Shown here in pieces: positions 1 through 10,190 of a stretch of 64,000 nucleotides of DNA. Position numbers and translations under genes: made by a program. The stretch covers positions 1 through 64,000 of the forward strand of contig MCFE01000495.1 in assembly GCA_002104905.1 (NCBI GenBank). The letters are read 5' to 3'. Under the pieces are notes generated by a model. That model worked only from the letters and a program-made list of their open reading frames with translations, was not told where the DNA came from and did not search any database. The DNA comes from Basidiobolus meristosporus CBS 931.73 (Eukaryota; Basidiobolomycota; Basidiobolomycetes; Basidiobolales; Basidiobolaceae). Positions within the stretch are counted from its first letter, which is position 1; the number at the start of each line of letters is the position of its first letter.

Positions 1-217
1 GATCAAATTAGAACTATTACCAAACATTATGTACTAACCCTGAAACTGTTACAGAATGCTCCTGAATATTGAGAAACCCTCCCTACTTAGTGTTGCAGCT
101 GTATTACTTCTACAGAGGTATAAATACTGAGCTTCTTTATGAATAAAAATCAGTTCAACTATTATCACTATTTCTTGATAAGTTCCTTATATCCAAATCA
201 CTTCTTAAATTGCAACA
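1..217 (-). repeat. Dispersed repeat, probable LTR fragment (copy 1)
   Basis: This segment recurs with high similarity at 11511-11727. Both copies stop at the same TTGCAACA end, after which the flanks differ. Read on the minus strand the unit begins TGTTGCAATTTAAG, which fits a retrotransposon LTR end. The far end lies at or beyond the window edge. The family is unidentified; it shares no clear sequence with the other LTRs here. Confidence 0.5.
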
Positions 218-1098
218 GATTTCTTCACTGAGGCCAGTACTTTGAGATTTGCCTATGCTGGTGGCAATTGAAACAAAGTCCTTTCTTCTTATATTCTTCT
301 AAGCCTGGATTCTTCTGCATGGCATTTATTTCATTGGCACTGCATCTTACTCTCCTCCTTCATGGTCATTGTGGCTCTGCTGATTAGGTACTGAAGGCTT
401 TCCAACTCCAAGCATAGCCAGATCATAGTCAATGGCAATCATGATGGCTTTGTCAGTAGTTTTGGGTTGTTGATAATTCACTTCCTGGCAGTATTTTCTA
501 TGAACCCATTAAAAAGTATTCAACTTGCTCAGCAAGGTCCAATCTTTCAATCTGTCCAAGTAGATGCCTATACTCATAGATATATTCCTGAATCATTCCT
601 TTTTGTCTGAGTGTCTTCAGCTTCCTTCTTAGTACTGTCTGCTGACGTGGAGGCTCAATAGCATCATGAATTCCCAACACAAGCTCATCCTAGGTGAAGA
701 TAGTAGAGCAGCTCATCATAGTGGCTGATGTAATCTTAAAGTGATGTCACTGCAAAGCTGCATTTGGCAAGATAGTTGCTACATAACGCAACTTGCTTTG
801 TGGGACAGTTCCCCTAGAATTAAAAGCTACTTGAACTTGAGAGAGCCAAGTTCCCAGGTTTTCATTTACTCTACAATGGTACCAGTTGACCTTAACATTA
901 AAGTTGCTTTTGACAGGGCTTTGCTGGCTCTAAGTCATGGAGGTCATTCCTGGTTAAAACTAGCTGAGGATCAGGCGTAACAGCTGCTGTTGGGCCAGAG
1001 TATGCTGAATAGCATTCTTCCATTCTTAATCTTCCAACATTGATGGTGAAGCTTTGTCTCACTTCAGGAGAGAGGTTTCAGGTTATTGCTGCTACCAA
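218..1098 (-). pseudogene. Ty3/gypsy Gag remnant (gypsy-1)
   Basis: The minus strand encodes degraded Gag of a Ty3/gypsy retrotransposon. A capsid-like segment at 498-680 contains LRRKLKTLRQKGM and EYRHLLGQIERLDLAEQVEYF, matching a second copy at 9224-9445 (LRRKLKILRQKGM, DPLDQVEFF). A nucleocapsid-like stretch near 220-330 matches 8960-9060 and 13105-13160. The reading frame is broken by stops. The 5' LTR lies immediately to the right (1099-1459), so the element runs right to left and its pol is off the window or lost. Confidence 0.7.
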
Positions 1099-1459
1099 TG
1101 TTAGAAGCCTTGACATAAGAGTTGTAGAGGAATATGGAGTTTGGCTAGTATGGTGTATACTAAAATGAGCTGTTGTCTAATGGAGTTCTAGTGGCTCATT
1201 TTATGCATTTTGCCAGGTTGATTGGTGACTAATCTTTTCTGTAGGTTGTGGCTGATGACTTAGTTGATTGCATCATTGTCTCCTAATTAAATCTTACTTG
1301 ATACATCTTTTTCTGTCCAATAAGCATCTGCTAATTCTTCTGCTGACTTATACTACTAACTCGATAGAAAATACTGATATACTAATAGTTTAAGCATATA
1401 ATTAATTGACTTGACCAAATGCTAATCTAATCTGGAAGTTTGAACATCAGATCAAAACA
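1099..1459 (-). repeat. Ty3/gypsy LTR (5' LTR of gypsy-1)
   Basis: This segment aligns with the LTRs at 5461, 6599 and 9822; all share the GTTGTAGAGGAAT stretch near the left end and the TCATTTGCTGAC-like region. Ends are decayed (TGTTAGAA...CAAAACA). On the minus strand the base after the LTR starts TTGGTAGCAGCAATAACC, which resembles the TGGTAGC start of an initiator tRNA-Met primer-binding site as in yeast Ty3. Confidence 0.7.
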
Positions 1460-4250
1460 GACCACTAATATATCTTCAAAGTTAATTGGCCTATTGAGCA
1501 GTAAAACAAGCAAAAAACTGTAATAATCCTGTCATCAGCTTGAAAGGCAAGTTGAAGGTATCAGGCTGCTTGCATATGACACCTACATAGTGGATTCTAA
1601 AGGCTGATAAGGTTTGGATTTGCCTGCTAAAACTCAAGTCAAAATAGCAGTTGTTTTGGAGGCATTTTTCCTGGTTCTTATGGGACTCAGACTGTTTTAC
1701 ATTTGCAGTATTAATTAGTGTGAGCTGCAGTATATACTTATGATCATCTGTCACTTGCCTGAAAAGACTTTTCCTTTTGCTTTCCACTTTTCTTCTCCTT
1801 GCTACTGCCAGGTCTTTTACTTCTGCTTAGACAGGGTACTTGATATATTGTTGCACTTAACAGCTTTACAGATCTTCAATGTATTTAACTTTTGGGCTTT
1901 AGTGTACTTCTTGCAGTCTCTTCCTCCCAGGCGGCAATTGGTATGCTGAGGGCCTTGTCCTTGGCACTTTTGCTGTGCTTTAAGAACATTGTTATGCTCT
2001 ACTGCAGTCACACTGGGAAATGGTGGAAATTGAGCCTGTTGCATAGAGCTACTTGAGTGCCTTCCTTGCAGCAAAGATACTAAATCCTCAACCTGGCGTA
2101 TCAATTACTTGATATGCAGTATCTGCTCATCCTGTTTCTGGATTGTTTCCTGCTTTTTCTGGGCAATTGCACTTTGCTAGTAGTCATTCTACGGTAGTTA
2201 TTTACTGTTCTTCTGGCACAGGTACTGCATATGCTTCATTCCTATCTGCTTGAGCATTGAAGCTAGCTTGTAGATCTGCAGAGATATTCAGCTGCCTATC
2301 CAGCCAAGAGCCTCAGGAGTGCCCATTACTACCTTCAGTGGCCACACTGTCACCACAACTTTGCTTGAATGCAGTCCTCTTTGTTACATTTAATGGTAAA
2401 GCAAGTTGTTGCCCATCCATTCTTTTATTGCTGCTGCATTGGGGCTTGGTTGTGATCCAGAAAGCTTGGTTGAATCTGTATGGCATATACATGGTACATA
2501 CAGGTGAATACTGTTATACAAGCTTACTTGTACTGCTTCCCGTGGTGAGTGATTATAGCTGTACAATTACCAAGTAAACTGTCTATACAAGAATCTCTTA
2601 AGCTCTGATGAATATAAACAAAGAATTATTATAATAGTACTGCATCACCAAATGTCCTGGTGTTTGCCTGGGCCATCTTGAAGGTATGTGCAACCATGTC
2701 TTTGCCTTAGCACTTGATGAACTCTCAATAGGCAAGTATCCTACCAGCAAATCCTGCTAGCCACTGATTCTGGTAAACCTGGATATGTGCATAATCATTA
2801 TTGGAGCAGAAATCTGATTGTAGTCTCACCAGTATTTGTGCCTAATTCACAGTCAACCTCAATAGCTACCTGCAACATTACTAGATGAGCCCTGCATGCC
2901 ATGCATTACATAATTTGTACATCTCTATTTTGCCAAAGCACCTATCATAGTCTGTTTGAGAGATACCTCTTCCATTGGTAAGATAGCTGGCTTTTCTGAT
3001 CACAATGATTAGTATTGTTGTTTTTACCATCCATACTGGACAGTTTTACTGTAAAATTGTAAGATCAGTAGGTATCAATTTATAACTCTCACACATTATT
3101 GTTATCTAAGCACTACCACTAAGAAATCCATCTTTCCATCTAGAGTGCATACAGAAGCTTGCATGCAATTGCTGCATACCTGGCAAGATAGATGCTAACT
3201 GGCCAGCAATAGAAGCTAATAAACAGCTGCAGATGGCTAAGATAACCAGGGCGTATCAGTGTAAAAGGTTCCCACTGGGAGCAATGCAGTTGCTTTTTAA
3301 CAATGTTGCAATACCAGTAGGTTGATTTTACATTTGGCATTTGAAGCTAAATGAGCCCTTTGAGGTACCAACAAATTTTGAAACAGTTGGCAAGCTACTC
3401 CAGTGTATCTGCATATTAAAGTACTTCTTACAAGCGCAAAATTAAGTTCAAACACATGTATTAACACAAAGGCAAGTACTGGACAATATGGATATGTATA
3501 TACTCATGTGGACTTCCTAAACAACTTAAGTCTAAAGTTCATTGGACCTTTGGGAGTCAAATGCTGGCATTGTAGGAATGGTTATTCAGATGTACATAAC
3601 TAGTGAATCTTTTGTAAGTCTACAGCTTTAATGTAAAGAGTTTTTGATAGAATGTGAGTGACTATACTACAAGCATAGGTTTACAAGCATAGATCTCAGT
3701 TATTACTATATTCATAATCCACTCCTGCTTACTTGATGTGGGTAATATTAAATCTTGCTCCTTCTTTAGGGAGTTTCCTATGCATGGAATGTAAAGGGAG
3801 AAAAGAGGAAATGATAGGTGGCAAGTACCACCATACTGCTACCACTTCATGAACAGCATCTTCAGGACCATCATGCAAGCAATGAGTTACCTTTTGGGAG
3901 GCAGCCAGGAAATGTGGAAGCTAACCCTCAAACAACACTATGCATACTTCATGAATGCCCCATCAAAAGACAGTCAAAGGGTTGATTGGTTTGATACTTT
4001 GTTTGAAAAGAGCACTAAAGCACTGCCCTAATCCCACAGAAGAAGATAAACAAGGTCAAGAATTTTAAGCATTTATGTAATCATAATAACTGGATAAGGT
4101 AAACATCCATTTCAGGAAGTATATTGGCAAAAGTTAAAACCTTTATACAATTGGCTTGAATACTTGTAATTATATATGTATATGCTTATATTTGGCATGT
4201 TATACCCTACAAAATATAATTTAGTCCTGCAGGAAGATTTAGTAGATATC
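1460..4250. other. AT-rich interval without recognisable gene
   Basis: I see no recognisable coding region or intact transposon in these 2.8 kb. Short open frames exist on both strands (for example 1817-2104 minus, Gln/Ser-rich with scattered Cys/His; 2257-2577 plus; 3849-4031 plus), but none shows a family motif, a signal peptide or a plausible gene structure. The base composition and the many interrupted frames suggest old transposon debris. Confidence 0.6.
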
Positions 4251-4543
4251 AGCCACTAAGATTCCACAATTGGGCTTTCAGAACGCTAGCAGCTTGGAAT
4301 TATTGACCGTCTTTGCAATCTGACGGCACAATAGTACTTTGCTGATTATACCGCTATAAAGGTAAGTCAGCTTAATGGAGCTCAGACAGTTCTTCAACAG
4401 GGTATTGATGGCATTCTGTTAGTCTTGTTGAGGCCTGCACTTATTTGAGTGAATGCAACTGGCCATTGTATGCTAAAGCAATCAGGACTATACAATTGAT
4501 TGTTTTGTCAAAACTTATTTTGGATCCTTTTACAAAGAACAGC

Positions 4544-5002
4544 ATGAAGGTTTTTGCTAAAATTTTGGTAGGTCTATGTGCAATAGGAAATGTCTATTCT
4601 AATCCAACAGTTTCTTGTACCATGGATTTGGTGTCTCCTAAAGTTAGTCACTTCACAACAGTCACCGCTAACAGGACATTCTTAATGACCAGCACAAGAA
4701 ATGCCAACTATTCTAGCCCAAATTTCAATGTGGCATCCAACCCTTATCAGATTGCCAATGGTCTGACTAAAAACTGTATCTTTTGCGCCGCAAGATTGGC
4801 TACCCTGGGGGGTACAGACTATTTACGCAGATACAAAGAATGGTATCCAGTAAAGTACAGAGATTTGTGTAGATATGCAAAGAGTACATGCCAACATGGA
4901 ATGTGGGCAAAACTTTGTCAGGTTTGCAGAAAGATTGCCCATAACATGGCATTCAATAATTGTTATATGAAACAGGGAAGAAGACAAGGATGTAATGTTT
5001 GA
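4544..5002 (+). CDS. Small secreted cysteine-rich protein (effector-like candidate)
   Basis: The open frame starts further upstream at 4445, but the ATG at 4544 gives a classic signal peptide: a Lys2-containing n-region, a hydrophobic core ILVGLCAIG and a likely cleavage after NVYS. The predicted protein is 152 residues. The mature part begins with a Ser/Thr/Asn-rich segment holding several N-x-S/T sites (ANRTF, ANYSS), then a Cys-rich C-terminal half with CIFC, LCRY, TCQHG, LCQVC, NNC and QGC, suggesting disulphide bonds. No family is recognised. It is the only apparently intact non-transposon gene in the 40-kb repeat block, the setting in which fungal effector genes often lie. A TATA-like CTATAAAG sits at about 4351. 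Function is inferred only from architecture; an exapted or decaying frame is possible. Confidence 0.6.
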   Translation: MKVFAKILVGLCAIGNVYSNPTVSCTMDLVSPKVSHFTTVTANRTFLMTSTRNANYSSPNFNVASNPYQIANGLTKNCIFCAARLATLGGTDYLRRYKEWYPVKYRDLCRYAKSTCQHGMWAKLCQVCRKIAHNMAFNNCYMKQGRRQGCNV

Positions 5003-5460
5003 AATAACAATTGTAGCCATTACTATTAAACTTATTCATTATGATAAAAGCAAACCATAATCAGGACCTTTTTTGAAAGTCAGTTAACATGTCTTTTAAT
5101 AACCAGAATTACTGCCATGATAAATTTAATAATGTACTGGTAAAACCAGAATGCATCCTGTCTCTGATATTTGGGAGCATCTTTCCCATGTACCAAAACA
5201 CAATGGCAACTCCTGCATATGATGATAAGGATGGGTGCAGATTTATGATGGAGTTACAAGTATGTCCTTATTTCTCATAAGACCCAATCAATCAGGATTA
5301 GGTATCAAATTTAGTAATGTGCTAAGGAAGTATCTCAGTAATACAAGAAACCAGCAAAGACAGAAGAGCAAGGGTGTCATGGCTAAGAACCAACAGCTTG
5401 ATCATGAGCCCATTACAAGCAGAGCCAAAAGCTTTAAAGAGGAGTCAAAGAAATTTCTAG
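5003..5460. other. Intergenic AT-rich sequence
   Basis: This lies between the cysteine-rich gene and a gypsy LTR. No gene is recognised. Two short open frames (5089-5280 and 5235-5489 plus) lack motifs, and the second runs into the LTR. Confidence 0.5.
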
Positions 5461-5825
5461 TGTTACAAGTTTTGATACAAGAGTTGTAGAGGAATAGGGA
5501 GTTTAACTTGTATAGTATTTATAAGCACTTAAGCTGATCTTTGTTGAGGTTCCAGTGGCTCCTTGTATATATTTTGCAATATCAATTGCTGAGTAACTGT
5601 ATTTCTTAGTGTAGATTGTGACTGATGACACATTGGATTGCATCATGACCAAATTAGAACTTACTTAATATATCTAATTCAATCTGATAATGATCTGCTG
5701 ATTCATCTGCTAACCAATATAACAGACTTGATGGAGCATACTGATATACTGATAGGCCAAGCATGATATTAATTGATTTGGCTAAAAGTGACTTAACTTT
5801 GAAACTCAAACATCAGGTCATAACA
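5461..5825 (-). repeat. Ty3/gypsy LTR (3' LTR of outer gypsy-2)
   Basis: It begins TGTTACAAG and ends GGTCATAACA, giving the TG...CA ends of an LTR, and aligns with the LTR at 6599-6966. To its right, integrase C-terminal sequence is read on the minus strand, so it is the 3' LTR of a minus-oriented element that is interrupted at 6599. Confidence 0.75.
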
Positions 5826-6598
5826 TTCTTCCCTACCATGGCCAAGAGGGCTCTCCTGAATCTCTTTGCTGGTGATAGCAATATCTTCATGGTTCAGAAT
5901 TGAAGGTAAGTCTTGGAAGATGAAGTCTGTTTCCATGAACTAGATCTGCTTGGAAATTCCCTTGTTTATCTACTAGTTGGTAAGTTGCAAATGGACATTT
6001 TCTGATGATCTTGAATGATCCTGTCTATTGTGGTTCAAACTTCTTCTGAGTGCTGTTTCTTAGCAATAGAATGTTCCAACTGTCAAAGCCTCTGGTAATA
6101 TAGTCTTATGAAATCTTTGCTTCATCTTTTCTTCAGTCTAAGATTTTAGACCTGTACTTCCTGTCACTTTTATTCTAGTTGTTGGTGTCAACTAAGCTGA
6201 TTGAGTTCATCCTCTAAACTGACAGTGAGCTTTAGCTATGTGAGATCTCCTGAGATTCTTGGTTTGCCTCCATACACAAAGTAAAGTGGCAATCATTGGG
6301 TACTGTTGTGCACCTTAACTCTGCAGGCAAACAATACTTGTTCAATATACTTGTCCCATTTACTTATAGCTCCAATTGAATACTTGGCTGACATCTTTTC
6401 CAAATAGTCCACCAGCCTGCCCAGTAACTCCATACATTCCAGGGTGAGATACCAAAGCTTTCAAATTCTTGATCTGTTGCATTTGCTGGTAGGCTTCTGA
6501 TGTTTTGGCTAGAAAGCTTGCACCTATGTAAGATAAAATTTCCACATGGCATCCAAACTTTAGCAGGATTGCATGTTGATGAAACTTGCAACATCTTG
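5826..6598 (-). pseudogene. Ty3/gypsy integrase C-terminal part (outer gypsy-2, left piece)
   Basis: The sequence parallels the integrase C-terminal region of the nested element (6977-7420), with the same landmarks: the stretch around ATATCTTCATGGTTCAG and the AACTTCTTCTGAGTGCTGTTTCT segment. The minus frame at 6360-6594 encodes an integrase-core fragment. The frame is broken. The piece ends at 6598 exactly where the nested element begins and resumes at 10191. Confidence 0.65.
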
Positions 6599-6966
6599 TG
6601 TTACAAGTCTTGGTATTAGAATTGTAGAGGAATAAGGAGTTTAGCTAGTATTGTATTCACTAAAACTAGAACTGATTTTTATTGCGGTTCAAGCAGCTCC
6701 CTATATAAATTTTGCCAGATAAATTGCTGACTATTTATATTTTCTAATGTTGTTGTGGTTGACAACTCATTTGATTGCATCATCATCACCATATAAGATC
6801 CTACTGAGTATATCTACTTCTGTCTGATAAGGATCTGCTGATTCATTTGCTGACTAATGCTACTGACATGATAAATAACACTGATATACAGATAGGCTAA
6901 GCAGACAAATGATTGATTTGACTGAAAACTGATCTAACTTAATCATTCAAGTAATAGATTGTAACA
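6599..6966 (-). repeat. Ty3/gypsy LTR (3' LTR of gypsy-3)
   Basis: It starts TGTTACAAG and ends TTGTAACA, a perfect 8-bp terminal inverted repeat TGTTACAA. It includes the GTTGTAGAGGAAT stretch common to the family. It is 368 bp long. Confidence 0.8.
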
Positions 6967-6976
6967 TACTCCCCTA

Positions 6977-9760
6977 CTATAGTTGAGAGGGTTCTCCCAA
7001 ATATCTTTTCTTGTGATACCAATATCTTGATGGTTTAGTATTGTTGACAAGTCTTGGAAGCTTGAGTCTGTATCTATGAACTAAATCTCCCCAGATATTC
7101 CCTTGTTTGTCCACTGGTTGGTAAGCTGCAAATGGACATTCTCTGATGATCTTAAAAGGTTGCATTGATTGTGGCTCAAACTTCTTCAGAGTGCTGTTTC
7201 TCAGCAACACAAAGCTCTCAACTGTCAATGCTCCTGGTGATATAGTCTTATCAAGTCTCTGCTTCATCTTTTCTGCATTGTGAGATACTTTGTCCTGTGT
7301 CTCTTGACATCTTTGCTCCCGCTGCTGATTTTTACTTGCCTGACTGAGCTCATCTTCTAAGGTGTCTGTAAGCTTTGGCTGTGTGAGAACTCCTGGAATT
7401 CTTGGTTCACATCCATACACTAAGTAAATGGCAATTTTTGGATGGTGCTGTGTACTCTAACCCTGCATGCAAAAAGTGCTGTTCTATATACTCATCCCAT
7501 CTACTAACAGCTCTATTTGTATACTTGATCAGCATTCATCCAAGTAATCAATTAAACTGCTCAGTGACTCCAATAGTTCTAGGGTGATATGCCAAGGTTT
7601 TCAAGTGTCTGATGTGCTGTATTTCCAGGCAAGCTTCCAATGTCTTTGCCATAAAGTTTGCTCCTGTATTGGATAAAATTGCTACAGGCATTCAAACTTC
7701 TTGAGGGTCTCATGGTAGATGAAATTTCAACTGCTTGTTCACTGGCTAAAGGTACTGCTATGACTACTGGCCATTTAGTGGCATGGCCAATTGCTACTAA
7801 CATTCAATGGTTGCATTTCCTGGTAGTTGGCAGTCTTCTGATAGAATCAACTCCCCATCTTTCAAATAGTCTTACAGTCTCCAAGAGAAAGAGTTCAGCA
7901 ATTTTCTGTGGTTGGCCTTGGTTGATCTGGCAATTTGGGCATATCCATATCCATTGTGTAGCTTATGTATCAAGTCCAGGCAAAAAACAGAAGGGCAATA
8001 GACAATAGGCCTTTCATTCACAATTTTGTAAAGTGTTTTACCCTGTACCACAAGCTTGCTGGTTTTATCCTAAATTTTCTTGCTGCTCTTCATCCACCTC
8101 ATTAGGAATGTCTTGGACCTCCAAGTACTTTTGTAATAGGTTAGGCCAATCTGATTCATGTGCCAAGTTTAGTTGTGCAACTGATTCTAATCTTGATGAG
8201 GCATCAGCAACTATGTTGTTTTCCCAGGGCAGTACACAATCTCCAAATCAAATTGCTGAATGTATTTACTCCATTGTGTCATTCTTCTAGAGAGTACCTT
8301 TGGAGTAAGTATGTACATGAGGGAGGCTTGGCCAGTCTTCACAGTGCCTTTGACTCCTTCAATATAGCATTGCCATGTCTTCAAGCTGTGTATTATAGTA
8401 AGTCTCTCCTTCTCATGCGCTGGATAGTTTTGTTCCAATGAGTTCAGGCTCTTGGGTTCAAAAGTAACTGGGTAGTCCTTTCCCTTGTGCTCTTGGCTCT
8501 ACACTCCACCAAATTACATAATCTGAAGCATCTGTGCACAGAGTAAACTCTGTTCTGAATTCAGGTATTCCTAAGCTTAGCAGCTTAGCAAGTTCATTCT
8601 TGAGCATCTGAAAGGCAGTCTTGCAGGCTATGTAATGATCTGAGTTCTGATATGCTATGAGGCTGCTTCAGATTCTTGGTAACTTCAACCTTCTTAGGGT
8701 CTAAGGTTACTCCTGTGCTAGTCATTATGTGTCCCAGATATTCAATGTGCTCCTTGAAGAATTCACACTAGGGTAGCTTTCCATTGTTTACTCCATTTAA
8801 GTAAAATATTTCCCTGAGTTTGAGGTCATCTGGGATAAATATTCTTCTGTCATGTGAAATATGAGTTCTAAATCTTCTTCAAGCTCATCCTCCATGTTAC
8901 TATGCTCAAGGGCTTCAACATGGTTGAAGATTTTGATGGCTAGTGCCCATTTCTTCTCTGAGGGCAGTACTTTGCAATATGTCCCTGCTGGTGGCAATAA
9001 AGCAAAGTCCTTTCTCCTTACATTCTACTGAGGTAAGATTCTTCTGCATAGCATCTATTTTCATTGGCACTGCTTCTGATTGTCTTCTTTCATAGTGATT
9101 GTAGCCTCTCTGATCAGTCATTGTGGGCTTTTTGGCTCCAAACATAGCCTAGTCATATTAAATGGCAATCTTGATGGCTTATTCAGTGATCTGAGGTCTC
9201 AATAGTTCACTTCATTGCTGGTTCTATAATCCATTAGTAAAGAATTCCACTTGATCCAGGGGGTCCATTCTTTGAACTTGTCCAAACAGACATCTATTTA
9301 AATAATTGTACTCTTGAGCCATTCCTTTCTGTCTTAGTATCTTCAGCTTTCTTCTGAGTAGTGTCTGCTGGTGTAGGGGTTCAAAAGCATCCCAAATTGC
9401 CAACACAGACTCATCCCAAGTAGAGATTGTAGAGCATTCCATCATGGTGTCTGACCTGATCCTGTTGTGGTACCACTGTAAAGCTGCATATGCCAGGTAA
9501 GAGACTGCTTAATGTAACTTGCTTTCTGGAGCAGTTTCCTTAGCCCTGAAAGTCTCCAATCTGAAAAGCCAAGTTCCCATATTTTTATTGACTCTACCTT
9601 GGTACTGGTTAACCTTCACACTGAAGTTGCTCTTGACAGGGTTTTGCTAGCTTTGGGCCATGGTAGTCATTCCTTGTTGCTGCTGGCTAAGAATCTGGAG
9701 TAACTGTTGCTGTTGGGCCGGGATTTATTGCATAGCATTCTTCCTTTCTTGATTTTCTGA
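6977..9760 (-). pseudogene. Ty3/gypsy Gag-Pol remnant (gypsy-3)
   Basis: Minus-strand fragments in order: Gag capsid (9224-9445), nucleocapsid/zinc-knuckle region with KEKGLCF (8915-9145, frame broken after the first Cys), the end of reverse transcriptase around 8640-8780, RNase H with YPAHEKERL and DLEIVYCPGK (8211-8438), integrase HHCC/core region (7579-7803), and integrase C-terminus with VLLRNSTLKKFEPQ and a chromo/GPY-like tail WGDLVHRYRLKLP (6977-7420). Stops, frameshifts and the loss of the catalytic RT segment make it non-functional. Confidence 0.75.
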
Positions 9761-9821
9761 CATCTTGGAGGAGGCTACTTCTTTCTTCAGGAGGGAGAGT
9801 TTTGGTTATTGCTGCTACAAA

Positions 9822-10190
9822 TGTTGCAAGTCTTGGTAAAAGAGTTGTAGAGGAATGGGGAGCTTAGCAAGTGTTGTATTCACTAAAACTTGAACTAATT
9901 CTCATTGAGGTTCCAGCAGCTCCTTATATATGTTTTGCCAGATAAATTGCTGACTGTTTATATATTTTAATGTAGGTTGGAGCTGATGACTCATCCAATT
10001 GCATTATCATCACCTAATAACATCATGCCTAATATATCTATTTCTGTCTGATAAGGATCTGCTGAATCATTTGCTGACTATTGCTACTGATTTGATAGCT
10101 AACACTGATGTAATGACAGGCTTAACAAATGACTAATTAATTTGACCAAAAACTGTTCTAACTTAATCATTCAAGGCAAAGATCATAACA
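9822..10190 (-). repeat. Ty3/gypsy LTR (5' LTR of gypsy-3)
   Basis: It starts TGTTGCAAG and ends GATCATAACA. It aligns over its length with the LTR at 6599-6966 but differs at many positions. Gag lies on its left, so it is the upstream LTR of the minus-oriented element. Confidence 0.8.

Larger units (their letters stand above)
6599..10190 (-). mobile_element. Nested Ty3/gypsy element (gypsy-3) with two LTRs and CTTG target duplication
   Basis: The element is bounded by LTRs 6599-6966 and 9822-10190 and reads right to left. The bases just before it (6595-6598) and just after it (10191-10194) are both CTTG. The flanks join into one continuous integrase sequence when compared with the element's own integrase at about 7710-7760, which shows insertion into an older gypsy copy. 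It is internally deleted: nearly all of the reverse transcriptase is missing between about 8770 and 8790. The LTRs differ at many positions, so it is old. Confidence 0.8.

Noticed and set aside
1817-2104. Minus-strand frame with scattered Cys/His as a zinc-knuckle Gag
   Set aside because: The spacing does not fit CX2CX4HX4C and neighbouring sequence does not align with either retrotransposon family.
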